NCBI GenBank assembly: GCA_902789245.1
Contig: CADAND010000002.1
Coordinates: 124,001-188,000 of the forward strand
Source: an uncultured Bacteroidia bacterium
GTDB taxonomy: Bacteria; Bacteroidota; Bacteroidia; Bacteroidales; UBA932
DNA: 64,000 nucleotides
Reading direction: 5' to 3'
A model generated the notes under the pieces. It did no database searches. It worked only from the letters and a program-made list of their open reading frames with translations, and had not been told where the DNA came from. The position numbers and the translations under genes were made by a program. Positions 33,728 through 42,169 of the stretch are shown here, one piece after another; position 1 is the stretch's first letter, and every line of letters begins with the position of its first letter.

Positions 33728-34393
33728 ATGAATCTCAAACTTGTCGCAACCTTCCATGCTCCCCTGACGGAGAAATTCGGTCTGCCGCGCCAGTCCGGTC
33801 TTGCGGACTCGCTCCGCGGCACCGTGGTTCTGGAGCCGGAATTCCGCTCGCCGGAGGCCCTGCGCGGCCTGGAGGGTTTCGACTATCTGTGGTTGATCTG
33901 GGGCTTCCACCTGAACCGGGAAACGGCCTCCGGGGGCCTCACGGTGCGACCGCCGCGCCTCGGGGGCAACGAGCGCGTCGGTGTCTTCGCTTCCCGCTCC
34001 CCCTACCGACCCAATCCGCTGGGACTAAGCTCCGTGCGCATTGAGCGAGTGGATGCCGCAGCAGGAGAAATCCACGTTCTGGGCGCCGATCTGGCCGACG
34101 GAACCCCCATCTATGACATCAAACCCTACGTGGAGTATGCCGACAGCCACCGCGGCGTGCGCAGCGGCTTCGTGGATGAGCACGCTTGGCAGCGGCTCGA
34201 AGTCGTGCTGCCGCGCGAAACCTTCCACCAGCTCGATCCAGACACGGTTGACGGCCTGCTGGAGATCCTCGCGCAGGATCCCCGCCCTCAGTATCAAGAT
34301 GACCCGGAACGAATTTACGGCCTCCAATACGGAGACCGTAACGTCAAATTCAAAGTGTCCGGCGGCATCCTGACCGTCGTTGCCGTCGAATAA
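33728..34393 (+). CDS. trmO: tRNA (N6-threonylcarbamoyladenosine37-N6)-methyltransferase TrmO
   Basis: 221 residues. The TsaA/YaeB beta-barrel N-terminal domain: FGLPRQSGLADSLRGTVVLEP, GFDYLWLIWGFH, and the SAM-site motif SPYRPNPLGLSSVRI, followed by the smaller C-terminal domain (DPRPQYQDDPERIYG). It methylates t6A37 in tRNA-Thr using S-adenosylmethionine. 20 bases after the M23 gene; its stop nearly meets the converging nnrD stop at 34395. Confidence 0.93.
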   Translation: MNLKLVATFHAPLTEKFGLPRQSGLADSLRGTVVLEPEFRSPEALRGLEGFDYLWLIWGFHLNRETASGGLTVRPPRLGGNERVGVFASRSPYRPNPLGLSSVRIERVDAAAGEIHVLGADLADGTPIYDIKPYVEYADSHRGVRSGFVDEHAWQRLEVVLPRETFHQLDPDTVDGLLEILAQDPRPQYQDDPERIYGLQYGDRNVKFKVSGGILTVVAVE

Positions 34394-34394
34394 C

Positions 34395-35246
34395 CTATTC
34401 CAGCGCCTTAAATCCCGTATACAGCGCATCGATCAGGTCGCGGCTGCTGTACGCCTCGGCCGTGTACCTGGCCGTAAGCGCATCCGCGGCGCGTCCGTGG
34501 ATCCAGACGCCCAGCGTGGCGGCATCCCGGGCCGTGTAGCCCCGGGCCAGCAGACCGCCGATCAGGCCGGTCAGCACGTCGCCGCTGCCACCCTTGGCCA
34601 GGCCGGCGTTGCCGGTGGTGTTGACGAACTTCTCCCCTTCCGGCGTATAGATCTCCGTCAGGTGGCCCTTGGACACCACGACGCAGCCCGTCTCCAGGCA
34701 AAGGGCCTTCAGCTCCAATTCCTTTTCTTCCGGTGTGCTCCAGCTGATCAAGCGCCGCAGCTCGCCCTCGTGCGGGGTCATGATGGAACCCGCGGGAATC
34801 ATCTTCTTGAGCTCGGGATGGGCAGCCAGGATGAAGAGTGCATCGGCGTCCAGCACCATCGGAATGGTGTCTTCCTGCTCCTTGACGCGGGTCAGCAGGT
34901 TAGCGAAAGCCTCTTCCGTTTGCGACGTCCGGCCCAGCCCCGGCCCCACGGCGATGGCCGTGAAACGCAGCAGACCGTCCGGCACGCGGCTGAAGCACTC
35001 CCCGGCGTCCTCCGACAGCATGGCGGAAGGGAAGCAGGAAATGGCCGCCTGTTCGGCACGTGCCGTAGAGTGCAAGGTGACAAGTCCGCAACCGGACTTG
35101 AGCGCGGCGCCTGTGGCCAGCACGGCCGCACCGGGCATGGACTGGCAGCCGCCGATCAGCAGCAGGTGGCCGTAATCACCTTTATGGCTGTCTTCGTTGC
35201 GCAGCTTGATTAGCGGGCGCAGGTATTTGGGGCTGATCTTGTGCAT
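34395..35246 (-). CDS. nnrD: ADP-dependent NAD(P)H-hydrate dehydratase
   Basis: 283 residues. Ribokinase-like fold of the NnrD/YjeF C-terminal domain: DYGHLLLIGG near 24, VGPGLGR at 100-106, TPHEGE at 157-162 and the nucleotide loop GGSGD at 219-223. It repairs hydrated NAD(P)H. The fused N-terminal epimerase domain (NnrE) found in many bacteria is absent here. Last gene of the glycine-cleavage transcription unit, 15 bases after the DUF5715-like gene. Confidence 0.92.
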   Translation of the reverse strand: MHKISPKYLRPLIKLRNEDSHKGDYGHLLLIGGCQSMPGAAVLATGAALKSGCGLVTLHSTARAEQAAISCFPSAMLSEDAGECFSRVPDGLLRFTAIAVGPGLGRTSQTEEAFANLLTRVKEQEDTIPMVLDADALFILAAHPELKKMIPAGSIMTPHEGELRRLISWSTPEEKELELKALCLETGCVVVSKGHLTEIYTPEGEKFVNTTGNAGLAKGGSGDVLTGLIGGLLARGYTARDAATLGVWIHGRAADALTARYTAEAYSSRDLIDALYTGFKALE

Positions 35247-35261
35247 ATGATTATAATCTAT

Positions 35262-36050
35262 TTATTGGCAGGATGTGATGTGGAAGCAGTGTTCTTTCCT
35301 TTCGTACTTGACGAGGATGCGGCCGGCATTCTTTTCGTCGCGCAGCACCTCGCCGAGCACCTTGGTGAGCTCGAAGGGCTGCATGAATTCGTCCGTCTCC
35401 TCGTCGCGGTCGTACTTCGTGTAGGTGATGTCGAAGGTGGTTCCGTAGCAGTGCGCAGAGTTGTCCGAAGCATTCGGATTTCCGCTCTTGCGAAGGCGCG
35501 CGACGTCCTCTTCGGTACGCAGGATGGACGAGCAGACTAGCTTATAGACAGGCAGTTGCTTGCGCGTCAGCGAGTCATTGAAGGCTTTCGCGATGCGATT
35601 CAGTTCGGCGGCGGCGCCGGCCGTCAGATACGGCACGGAATAGCGCAGTTCGTCGATGGACAGGTAGTCGGATTCCTCGACCTTGACCAGCAGCTTCGTA
35701 TCGATGGCGTCACGCTTCTCGGGAACGCTTTTCAGGCCTATCTCCCGCGCTTTCTCCAGGTGCAGGTCGTTGATGTCGTCGAAGATGGTGGCGTAAGCCA
35801 TTCGCCGGACGTCGTAGATGACTTCCCGGGCGGCGGACACCCCCGTCCCGTCGACGTCGTCGTCCTCCAAGACGGGTTCCGGATCTTCAGGCTGCTCCTG
35901 GACGGGTTCGGGGATTTCCTCCTGCACGACCGTCTCTTCCGCCACGGGCTGCTCCTTCTTGCTGCAGGCTCCGCCCACCAGGATTCCGAGCAGGAATCCC
36001 AGCAGGAACGGAGTCAGCAGGACAATCAGTGTTTTATGCTTCTTAGTCAT
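35262..36050 (-). CDS. DUF5715-like (M15-type fold) membrane-anchored protein
   Basis: 262 residues. N-terminal hydrophobic segment (8-28) ending in GGAC, so either a membrane anchor or lipoprotein; then an acidic Glu/Pro-rich linker (about 33-66). The C-terminal domain carries [10 protein letters not shown] with H200 and D207, and HCFHIT with H254 and H257, the spacing of zinc D-Ala-D-Ala peptidases of the M15 type. A cell-wall role is likely but unproven. Its ATG overlaps the gcvPB stop by 8 bases. Confidence 0.8.
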   Translation of the reverse strand: MTKKHKTLIVLLTPFLLGFLLGILVGGACSKKEQPVAEETVVQEEIPEPVQEQPEDPEPVLEDDDVDGTGVSAAREVIYDVRRMAYATIFDDINDLHLEKAREIGLKSVPEKRDAIDTKLLVKVEESDYLSIDELRYSVPYLTAGAAAELNRIAKAFNDSLTRKQLPVYKLVCSSILRTEEDVARLRKSGNPNASDNSAHCYGTTFDITYTKYDRDEETDEFMQPFELTKVLGEVLRDEKNAGRILVKYERKEHCFHITSCQ

Positions 36051-37563
36051 ATTTAAGGATGGGCTGCCGGGCGGCGGTCGTCTCGTCGGGACGGCCGATC
36101 GGGGTGCAGTGCGGGGCGCCGTGGAGCATCTCCGGGTCGGCCTTGGCCTCTTCGGCGATCTTGCGCATCACGGCGATGAATGCATCCAGGGTCTCCAGCG
36201 ACTCCGTCTCCGTCGGCTCAATCATGATGGCCTGGTGGAAGAGGAGCGGGAAGTAGATCGTCGGGGCGTGGAAGCCGTAATCCAGCAGGCGTTTGGCGAC
36301 GTCGAGCGTCGTTACGCCATTGTCCTCCAGCAGGCCGTCGAAGACGAATTCGTGCTTGCAGACCGTCGGGATGGGCAGCTTGTAGCAGTCCTTGAGCGAT
36401 TCCTTGATGTAGTTCGCGCCCAGCGTGGCCAGTTTCCCGGCCATTTTGACGTGTTCGCGGCCCAGCATGAGGATGTAGGCGTAGGCGCGCAGGATGATGC
36501 CGAAATTGCCGTGGAAGCCGCTCACGCGGGGAATGTGCAGGAACGGGAGCACCTTGTCGGACACGCCGACCGGGCCTGCGCCCGGACCGCCTCCGCCATG
36601 CGGCGTGGAGAAGGTCTTATGCAGGTTCAGGTGCATGATATCGAAGCCCATGTCGCCCGGACGGACCATGCCGAGGAGCGGGTTCATGTTGGCGCCGTCG
36701 TAGTAGAGCAGGCCGCCGCAGTCGTGGACGAGCTTCGCGATCTCCTTGATGTCACGCTCGAAGAGGCCGAGCGTGTTGGGGTTCGTCATCATGATGCCGG
36801 CGATGTCAGGGCCGAGGAGCGGCTTGAGCGCCTCGACGTCCACAAGGCCGTTCTCCCGGGACTTTACGACCACGATTTCGAGGCCGCAGACGGCCGCAGA
36901 TGCCGGGTTGGTGCCGTGGGCGCTGTCCGGAACGATGACCTTGGTGCGGGCGAGGTCGCCGCGGCTCATGTGGTATTCGCGCATGAGCATCAGGCCGGTG
37001 AGTTCGCCGTGGGCGCCGGCGCAGGGCAGGAAGGTGAAGTGTTTCATGCCCGTGATGGCCGCCAGGGCCTTGTCCATGCCGACGTAGATCTCAAGGGCGC
37101 CCCGGGTCGTGCTCTCCGGCTGCAGCGGATGCAGGCCGGTGAACGCGGGCATGTTCGCAATCTCCTCGTTGATCTTGGGATTGTATTTCATCGTGCAGGA
37201 TCCGAGCGGATAGAAACCCGTATCCACGCCGAAATTCATCTGGGACAGGTTCGTATAATGACGCACCACATCCACCTCACTGACTTCCGGGAGATCCAGC
37301 GACGCTTCACGCCAGATTCCGGCCTTGCCACGAGGCTGCTCGCCCGGCGCGACGTCACAAGAATCGGTTTTTTTTGCAGGATCGCAAAAAAATCCGATTT
37401 CTTCTGACCCCACCACTGGCGTGGTCCCCCCTCTTCCGAGCCGAGGGCGGCACGGTCCCGCCTGGGCGACAGCCTCGCATGCAAGGCCGAAGGAATCAGG
37501 CAGCGAATACCCGATGCGTCCGGGTTTGGAGAGTTCGAAGATGAGTTTGTCGTAGTATTTCAT
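36043..37563 (-). CDS. gcvPB: glycine dehydrogenase (decarboxylating) subunit 2, with in-frame insertion
   Basis: PLP-dependent half of the glycine decarboxylase P-protein; decarboxylates glycine and passes aminomethyl to GcvH. The PLP lysine is K316 in [15 protein letters not shown]. 506 residues, longer than usual. Between GYSLP (18-22) and [13 protein letters not shown] (91-103) there are about 68 residues where relatives have roughly 25. The extra DNA includes a large near-perfect inverted repeat (37354-37408). The frame survives, and the insertion sits in an N-terminal arm before the catalytic core, so function is plausible. Overlaps the downstream DUF5715-like gene. Confidence 0.93.
   Translation of the reverse strand: MKYYDKLIFELSKPGRIGYSLPDSFGLACEAVAQAGPCRPRLGRGGTTPVVGSEEIGFFCDPAKKTDSCDVAPGEQPRGKAGIWREASLDLPEVSEVDVVRHYTNLSQMNFGVDTGFYPLGSCTMKYNPKINEEIANMPAFTGLHPLQPESTTRGALEIYVGMDKALAAITGMKHFTFLPCAGAHGELTGLMLMREYHMSRGDLARTKVIVPDSAHGTNPASAAVCGLEIVVVKSRENGLVDVEALKPLLGPDIAGIMMTNPNTLGLFERDIKEIAKLVHDCGGLLYYDGANMNPLLGMVRPGDMGFDIMHLNLHKTFSTPHGGGGPGAGPVGVSDKVLPFLHIPRVSGFHGNFGIILRAYAYILMLGREHVKMAGKLATLGANYIKESLKDCYKLPIPTVCKHEFVFDGLLEDNGVTTLDVAKRLLDYGFHAPTIYFPLLFHQAIMIEPTETESLETLDAFIAVMRKIAEEAKADPEMLHGAPHCTPIGRPDETTAARQPILKYD
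37354..37408. repeat. large inverted repeat inserted in frame in gcvPB
   Basis: AATCGGTTTTTTTTGC (37362-37377) and GCAAAAAAATCCGATT (37384-37399) pair at 15 of 16 positions around a 6-nt loop; looser pairing continues out to GTCA (37354) and TGAC (37405). A smaller ACCAC/GTGGT hairpin follows at about 37411-37424. The whole excess segment is about 37360-37497. Confidence 0.75.
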
Positions 37564-37575
37564 ATCGCAGCCCTC

Positions 37576-38880
37576 CTAGATTGATTTGACGATTTCAACG
37601 ATCCGGTCCAGCTCCTCGAGAGTGTGCTTCTCCGTGACGCAGAAAGTCACGTAGCCGTCCTCCGTCTGGAGGCCGGCGAAAAAGCCCGCGTCGAGCAGCG
37701 CCTGCTGCATCTTCAGCACATCGCACTTCGGCTTCAGGCTGAACTCCTTGAGGAATTCGCCCTCGAAAACGCGCTCGAACTTGCCCGTGGCCAGCAGCGC
37801 ATCATGCAGGTAGTGGGACCCTTCGTAGCAGAGGGCGTTCAGTTTGCGCATGCCCTCGGGCCCCATCAAGGAGAGGTACACCGTGCACCAGAGCGCCATC
37901 AGCGACTCGTTGGAGCAGATATTCGAAGTGGCCTTCTCGCGACGGATGTGCTGCTCGCGCGCCTGCAGCGTCAGGACATAGCAGCGCTTGCCGGAGGCAT
38001 CCGTGGTCTGGCCGACGATACGGCCGGGGAGCTTGCGCATCAGCGACTCCCGGCAGGCCATGAAGCCCACATACGGGCCGCCGAAACAAAGCGGAATGCC
38101 CAGACTCTGACCGTCGCCCACGGCGATGTCGGCGCCCCATTCGGCCGGCGTCTTCACGACGGCCAGGGCGGAGGGATCGCAGTACTCGACCAGCAGCGCG
38201 CCCTTGTCGTGGACGAGATCCGCGAGTCCGAGATGGCTTTCAATAATTCCGAAACGATTGATCGAAGGGACGATGACGCCAGCAAGATCAAGCACACCTT
38301 CAGCTACTTCCTCCGCCACCTTTTCGGTGACGACGATGTTGATGCCGGCATACTTGGCATAGGTCCGGATGGTCTCGATAACATGCGGCAGGAGCCGGGC
38401 GGAGACGATCACGGAGTTGCGTTTCTTGGTGCTGGCGACGCACATTCGCACGGCTTCGGCGGCAGCCGTCGGGCCGTCGTACATGGAAGCGTTGGCGCAG
38501 TCGAGGCCGGTCAGGCGGCAGATCATCGTCTGCCACTCGAAGATGTAGCGGAGCGTGCCCTGCGAGATCTCGCACTGGTACGGCGTGTAGGCCGTCAGGA
38601 ACTCGCTGCGCGAGGTGATGTACGGAATCACGGACGGGACGTAGTGGTCGTACGCGCCCTGCCCGACGAAAACCTTGAGGCGGGTGTTCTTGGCCGCGAG
38701 GCCCTCGAAAAAGTCACGAACCTGCTGTTCGCTCATCGCGGACGGCAGGTCGTACTCCCCCTTGTAGATGAAATCCGCGGGGACATCGGCGTACAGATCA
38801 TCCAGTGAGCTGACACCGATTCTTTCGAGCATAATGCGGATATCTTCCTCCGTCTGAGGAAAATAGCTGAATGCTCCCAT
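37576..38880 (-). CDS. gcvPA: glycine dehydrogenase (decarboxylating) subunit 1
   Basis: 434 residues, the normal length of the split P-protein alpha subunit. Starts GAFSYFPQTEEDIRIMLERIG; QGAYDHYVPSVI, YTPYQCEISQG and LDCANASMYDGPTAAAEA are family hallmarks. It lacks the PLP lysine and pairs with GcvPB. 12 bases before gcvPB and 7 bases after gcvH. Confidence 0.96.
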   Translation of the reverse strand: MGAFSYFPQTEEDIRIMLERIGVSSLDDLYADVPADFIYKGEYDLPSAMSEQQVRDFFEGLAAKNTRLKVFVGQGAYDHYVPSVIPYITSRSEFLTAYTPYQCEISQGTLRYIFEWQTMICRLTGLDCANASMYDGPTAAAEAVRMCVASTKKRNSVIVSARLLPHVIETIRTYAKYAGINIVVTEKVAEEVAEGVLDLAGVIVPSINRFGIIESHLGLADLVHDKGALLVEYCDPSALAVVKTPAEWGADIAVGDGQSLGIPLCFGGPYVGFMACRESLMRKLPGRIVGQTTDASGKRCYVLTLQAREQHIRREKATSNICSNESLMALWCTVYLSLMGPEGMRKLNALCYEGSHYLHDALLATGKFERVFEGEFLKEFSLKPKCDVLKMQQALLDAGFFAGLQTEDGYVTFCVTEKHTLEELDRIVEIVKSI

Positions 38881-38887
38881 GGCCGGC

Positions 38888-39265
38888 TTACTTGGCGATT
38901 TCGGCGTAGGCGGCAGCGTTCAGCAGGGCGTCGAGTTCGCTCTCGTCGGACATTTCCACCTTGATGATCCAGGCGGCGTAGGCGTCCTCGTTGATCATTT
39001 CGGGCTTGTCCTCGAGCTCGTCGTTGCGGGCGACGACTTTGCCGGACACCGGGGCGATCAGCTCGCTGGAGGTCTTCACGCTCTCCAGGGCGCCGAAGTC
39101 GCTGCCGGCCTCGACCTCGTCGTCGACGTCAGGCATTTCGACATAGGTGATGTCCCCCATCTCGCTCTGCGCGAAATCGGAAACGCCGATGATGGCGACG
39201 TTGCCATCCACTTTGACCCATTCGTGGGACTCGCTGTAGAGGAGCCCCTCTGCAATCTTGCTCAT
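38888..39265 (-). CDS. gcvH: glycine cleavage system H protein
   Basis: 125 residues. Lipoyl-carrier fold; the lipoylated lysine is K64 in [11 protein letters not shown]. Shuttles the aminomethyl and dihydrolipoyl arm between P-protein and GcvT. Lies between gcvT (12-base gap) and gcvPA. Confidence 0.97.
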   Translation of the reverse strand: MSKIAEGLLYSESHEWVKVDGNVAIIGVSDFAQSEMGDITYVEMPDVDDEVEAGSDFGALESVKTSSELIAPVSGKVVARNDELEDKPEMINEDAYAAWIIKVEMSDESELDALLNAAAYAEIAK

Positions 39266-39277
39266 ATTGTTGTGTTT

Positions 39278-40381
39278 TTATTTTTTATAGTTTGTCTGAT
39301 AGAAACGTTTCTTGACGACCTGGCCCGGGAAGGCGTTCTTGCGGACACGGACCCAAAGCGGTGTGCCGAGAGCGCTGTAGGCGCTGTCCACGAGGGCGAA
39401 GCAGACGCTCTTCTCGAGGGAGATGGAGTGGTAGCCGGTCGTGACGACGCCAACTTCAAAGCCGTCTTCCAGCTCCACGGGATAGCCGTGGCGCGGCACG
39501 GCCTTGTCGGCGAGTTCGATGCCCACCAGTTTGCGCGCGGTGCCGTTTGCTTTCTGCTCCACCAGCGCTTCCTTGCCGATAAACTCCGGCTTGTCCAGCT
39601 TGCAGAACATGCCCAGGCCGGCCATGATCGGGGAAATGTCGGCGGTCAGTTCGTCGCCGTAGAGCGGCATGCCCGCCTCGAAGCGGAGCGTGTCGCGGCA
39701 GCCCAGGCCGCAGGGCTTCACGCCCGCGGTGAGAAGCAGGTTCCAGTAGTTGCGGATCAGCTCGGGGGCGGCGTAGATCTCAAAGCCGTCCTCTCCGGTG
39801 TAGCCGGTGCGGCTGACGATGATGCGCCGGCCGTCGCGGACAGCGTCCAGGAAGGTGTAGAAGGTCAGTGCAGCGGCCTCCGGGAAGCCCAGCGTACCGC
39901 AGACGTATTTCTCGGCCTCCGGGCCCTGGACGGCAATCTGCCCCCAGGCATCCGACTGGTTGTCGATCCTCACGTCGAAGCCTTTGGCCTGCTCCAGCAT
40001 CCAGGTGTAATCCTTGTCGATATTGGATGCGTTGACCACCAGCAGATAATGCTGCGGCTCGCTCTCGCGGTAGACGAGCAGGTCGTCCACCGTGCCGCCG
40101 TCGGGATAGAGCATCATGCCATACATGATGCCGCCCGGCTCGAGCGTGCGGATGTCATTGGTAAAAATGTGGTTCACATAACGCTCCGCGTCCGGGCCGC
40201 TGATGAAGACTTCGCCCATGTGGGAGACATCGAACACCCCGGCAGCGCGGCGGACGGCGTTGTGCTCGTCGATGATACCGCTGTACTGGATGGGCATGTC
40301 GAACCCGCCAAAAGGGCTCATCTTGGCACCCAGCTCCACGTGGAGATCATGCAGACAAGTCTTTTTCAGGAGATTTTCCAT
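39278..40381 (-). CDS. gcvT: glycine cleavage system T protein (aminomethyltransferase)
   Basis: 367 residues. Transfers the one-carbon unit from GcvH to tetrahydrofolate. N-terminal GFDMPIQYSGIIDEHNAVR, catalytic-site DVSHMGEV with its Asp, and the C-terminal GYHS.S(L)EK barrel region are present. First gcv gene; a 16-base gap separates it from the upstream hypothetical gene, leaving no room for a glycine riboswitch there. Confidence 0.96.
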   Translation of the reverse strand: MENLLKKTCLHDLHVELGAKMSPFGGFDMPIQYSGIIDEHNAVRRAAGVFDVSHMGEVFISGPDAERYVNHIFTNDIRTLEPGGIMYGMMLYPDGGTVDDLLVYRESEPQHYLLVVNASNIDKDYTWMLEQAKGFDVRIDNQSDAWGQIAVQGPEAEKYVCGTLGFPEAAALTFYTFLDAVRDGRRIIVSRTGYTGEDGFEIYAAPELIRNYWNLLLTAGVKPCGLGCRDTLRFEAGMPLYGDELTADISPIMAGLGMFCKLDKPEFIGKEALVEQKANGTARKLVGIELADKAVPRHGYPVELEDGFEVGVVTTGYHSISLEKSVCFALVDSAYSALGTPLWVRVRKNAFPGQVVKKRFYQTNYKK

Positions 40382-40397
40382 GTTGGTTATAGTCGTG

Positions 40398-40865
40398 TTA
40401 TTTGAGGATTTCGAGGTCTTTCTTGAGAATCATCTTGGGGTCCATCATCTTGACTTTCTGGAAGAGGATGACCTGGTTTCCGAGCGAGAGGTACACCTTG
40501 TCTTCGTGTTTGCCCTTTCGCCACCATTTGTAGAAACCGACCGGATCGTTCTCGAAAGGAATCTTGGCCAGGATCCCGGAACTGTAGCCGGGATAGTCGA
40601 TGACCAGGCGCAGGCCCATGAATTTCTTGTAATAGTCGGGGTCGGCGCGACGCAGCTTGCTGACCAGCGGATTGAGCACTTCCATCGTGTCCACCTGCAG
40701 GACCTTGTCCCGGATGATCATCCGGTGGATGCGGACGGGGTCGTAGTTCAGCCAGGCGCCCATGCGGAGGGTCTTGGGCCCCTCGTCGGTGTCCAGCGTC
40801 AGCTCATCCATCGAGAAATAGACTTTCTCGGGGTCGAGCGGGTATTGAACTTCTTCCTGTGCCAT
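40398..40865 (-). CDS. conserved hypothetical protein at the head of the gcv operon
   Basis: 155 residues, no signal peptide or membrane segment. Rich in Lys, Asp and Pro; segments DPVRIHRMIIRDKVLQVDTM and GFYKWWRKGKHEDKVYLSL suggest a small alpha/beta domain. No family recognised. Probably co-transcribed with gcvT from a promoter at 40883. Confidence 0.65.
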   Translation of the reverse strand: MAQEEVQYPLDPEKVYFSMDELTLDTDEGPKTLRMGAWLNYDPVRIHRMIIRDKVLQVDTMEVLNPLVSKLRRADPDYYKKFMGLRLVIDYPGYSSGILAKIPFENDPVGFYKWWRKGKHEDKVYLSLGNQVILFQKVKMMDPKMILKKDLEILK

Positions 40866-40882
40866 CTCTAAAAACGCATCAA

Positions 40883-40890
40883 CAAATGTA
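40883..40890 (-). promoter_or_regulatory. -7 promoter element of the gcv transcription unit
   Basis: TACATTTG on the minus strand matches TAnnTTTG, 17 bases before the start codon. AT-rich divergent region shared with the arginase-like gene. Confidence 0.55.
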
Positions 40891-40926
40891 GGGTTTTATT
40901 TTGATTTTTCCTATTTTTACACCGCC

Positions 40927-41526
40927 ATGCAGCGAATATTTGCAGATTTTTCCTCCTTCGAGGGCACAAATTGTTATTGTTCGGCGGACAGCGCGGACCG
41001 GATCCGCCGGGAGCTCGCCGGGCTGCCGCTGCACGCGTTCCATGATATAGGAACGGGGGACTACCACTACCAGACGCTCTTCTGGCTGGAGCGGGTCGGG
41101 GAGCCCTTTTCCCTGGTGCTTTTCGACCACCACCCGGATGACCAGGAGGGCGCTTTCGGTGAGGACCTGCTCAGCTGCGGCGGCTGGGTCGCACGCGCCC
41201 GCCGCCTGCCCTGTCTGCAGGCGGACGTCTGGATCCGCGACGCGGCGGACTTCCCCGCTCTGGACGCGCTGCCCCGGCTGCCGGTCTATCTTTCTCTCGA
41301 CCTGGACGTCCTGTCGGACCGTTTCGCCCGCACGGACTGGGACCAGGGCACGATGACGCTGGCGGAAATGCAGACCGCGCTCCGCGCGCTGGCCGCCTCC
41401 CGGCGTATCCTGGGCGTGGACCTCTGCGGCGGCAACACGCCCGAAAAAGGAGCCTCCCCGGAGGATCTTGCGCTGAACGCATCCACCGGGGAGGCCCTGT
41501 ACGGTATTTTCAGAGACCTTATTTGA
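40927..41526 (+). CDS. short arginase/ureohydrolase family protein
   Basis: 199 residues, about 100 shorter than typical arginases. The metal-binding motifs are recognisable in order: GTGDYHY (42-48, for GGDHS), FDHHPDDQ (66-73, for DAHxD), SLDLDVLSD (123-131, for SxDxDxxDP) and GVDLCGGNTP. So the di-manganese core is plausible while the outer helices are missing. Substrate unknown; guanidino compounds or formiminoglutamate are possible. Converges with and overlaps the TonB-domain gene by 8 bases. Confidence 0.8.
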   Translation: MQRIFADFSSFEGTNCYCSADSADRIRRELAGLPLHAFHDIGTGDYHYQTLFWLERVGEPFSLVLFDHHPDDQEGAFGEDLLSCGGWVARARRLPCLQADVWIRDAADFPALDALPRLPVYLSLDLDVLSDRFARTDWDQGTMTLAEMQTALRALAASRRILGVDLCGGNTPEKGASPEDLALNASTGEALYGIFRDLI

Positions 41527-42079
41527 CGATCTTGAAGGTCACGGGGATCGAGCAGGTCACAGGCACGTTCTTGCCGTTCTGCTTGGCCGGTGCCCAGGCC
41601 GGAGCGCTCTCGACGACACGCAGGGCCTCGGCGTTCAGCTCATCGTCCACGCCGTTGACCACCTTGGCATTGCGGATCTTACCGGTGGCGTCCACCACGA
41701 AGTTGACGGTCACCTTACCCTCGACGCCGTTCTCCAGGGCATTCTCGGGGTACTTGATGTTCTGCTGAACATACTTGATGAAAGAGTCGGCGTCGCCGCC
41801 GTTGAAGGTCGGCTTGGCTTCGACGGAAGCGTACGGGACGATATCCTCCAGCTTATCAAGCGCATTCTGGGTGCGGTCGACCGCTTCCTTGGCTTCCTCG
41901 CCAAGAGCGGCAGCAGCGGCTTCAGCGCCCTCGACAGCATCTTCGGCAATACCCTCGACGGTTTCGACGGCCTCTTCGGAAGCGTCCTTGAGTTCCTTGC
42001 TTCCCTTGCCTTCATTCTTGCAGGAGAAGACCATCATCGCACAGGCGGCGATCATGGCAATAGTGTAGATTTTTTTCAT
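41519..42079 (-). CDS. TonB C-terminal-domain lipoprotein
   Basis: 186 residues. Signal peptide with lipobox MVFSC (C20), an Ala/Glu-rich coiled-coil spacer (about 28-78), and a TonB C-terminal domain (FIKYVQQNIKYPENALENGVEGKVTVNFVVDATG to the end). Ordinary TonB has an inner-membrane helix that contacts ExbB/ExbD; here the helix is replaced by a lipid anchor, and no exbBD is nearby. It may tether to peptidoglycan or bind TonB boxes without energy transfer. Confidence 0.85.
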   Translation of the reverse strand: MKKIYTIAMIAACAMMVFSCKNEGKGSKELKDASEEAVETVEGIAEDAVEGAEAAAAALGEEAKEAVDRTQNALDKLEDIVPYASVEAKPTFNGGDADSFIKYVQQNIKYPENALENGVEGKVTVNFVVDATGKIRNAKVVNGVDDELNAEALRVVESAPAWAPAKQNGKNVPVTCSIPVTFKIVK

Positions 42080-42110
42080 GACAATAAATAGGTTAAAATG
42101 TATTTCGCCG

Positions 42111-42118
42111 CAAAAATA
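42111..42118 (-). promoter_or_regulatory. -7 promoter element of the TonB-domain lipoprotein
   Basis: TATTTTTG on the minus strand, 31 bases before the start codon in an AT-rich gap. Confidence 0.5.
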
Positions 42119-42169
42119 AACAAAAAATCGCTATGTTGTTAAAAAATTTTATAAATATTATAACTCCCT

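Noticed and set aside
40382..40397. Glycine riboswitch before gcvT
   Set aside because: Only 16 bases separate gcvT from the upstream gene, and the leader before 40865 is about 20 bases; neither can hold the aptamer.
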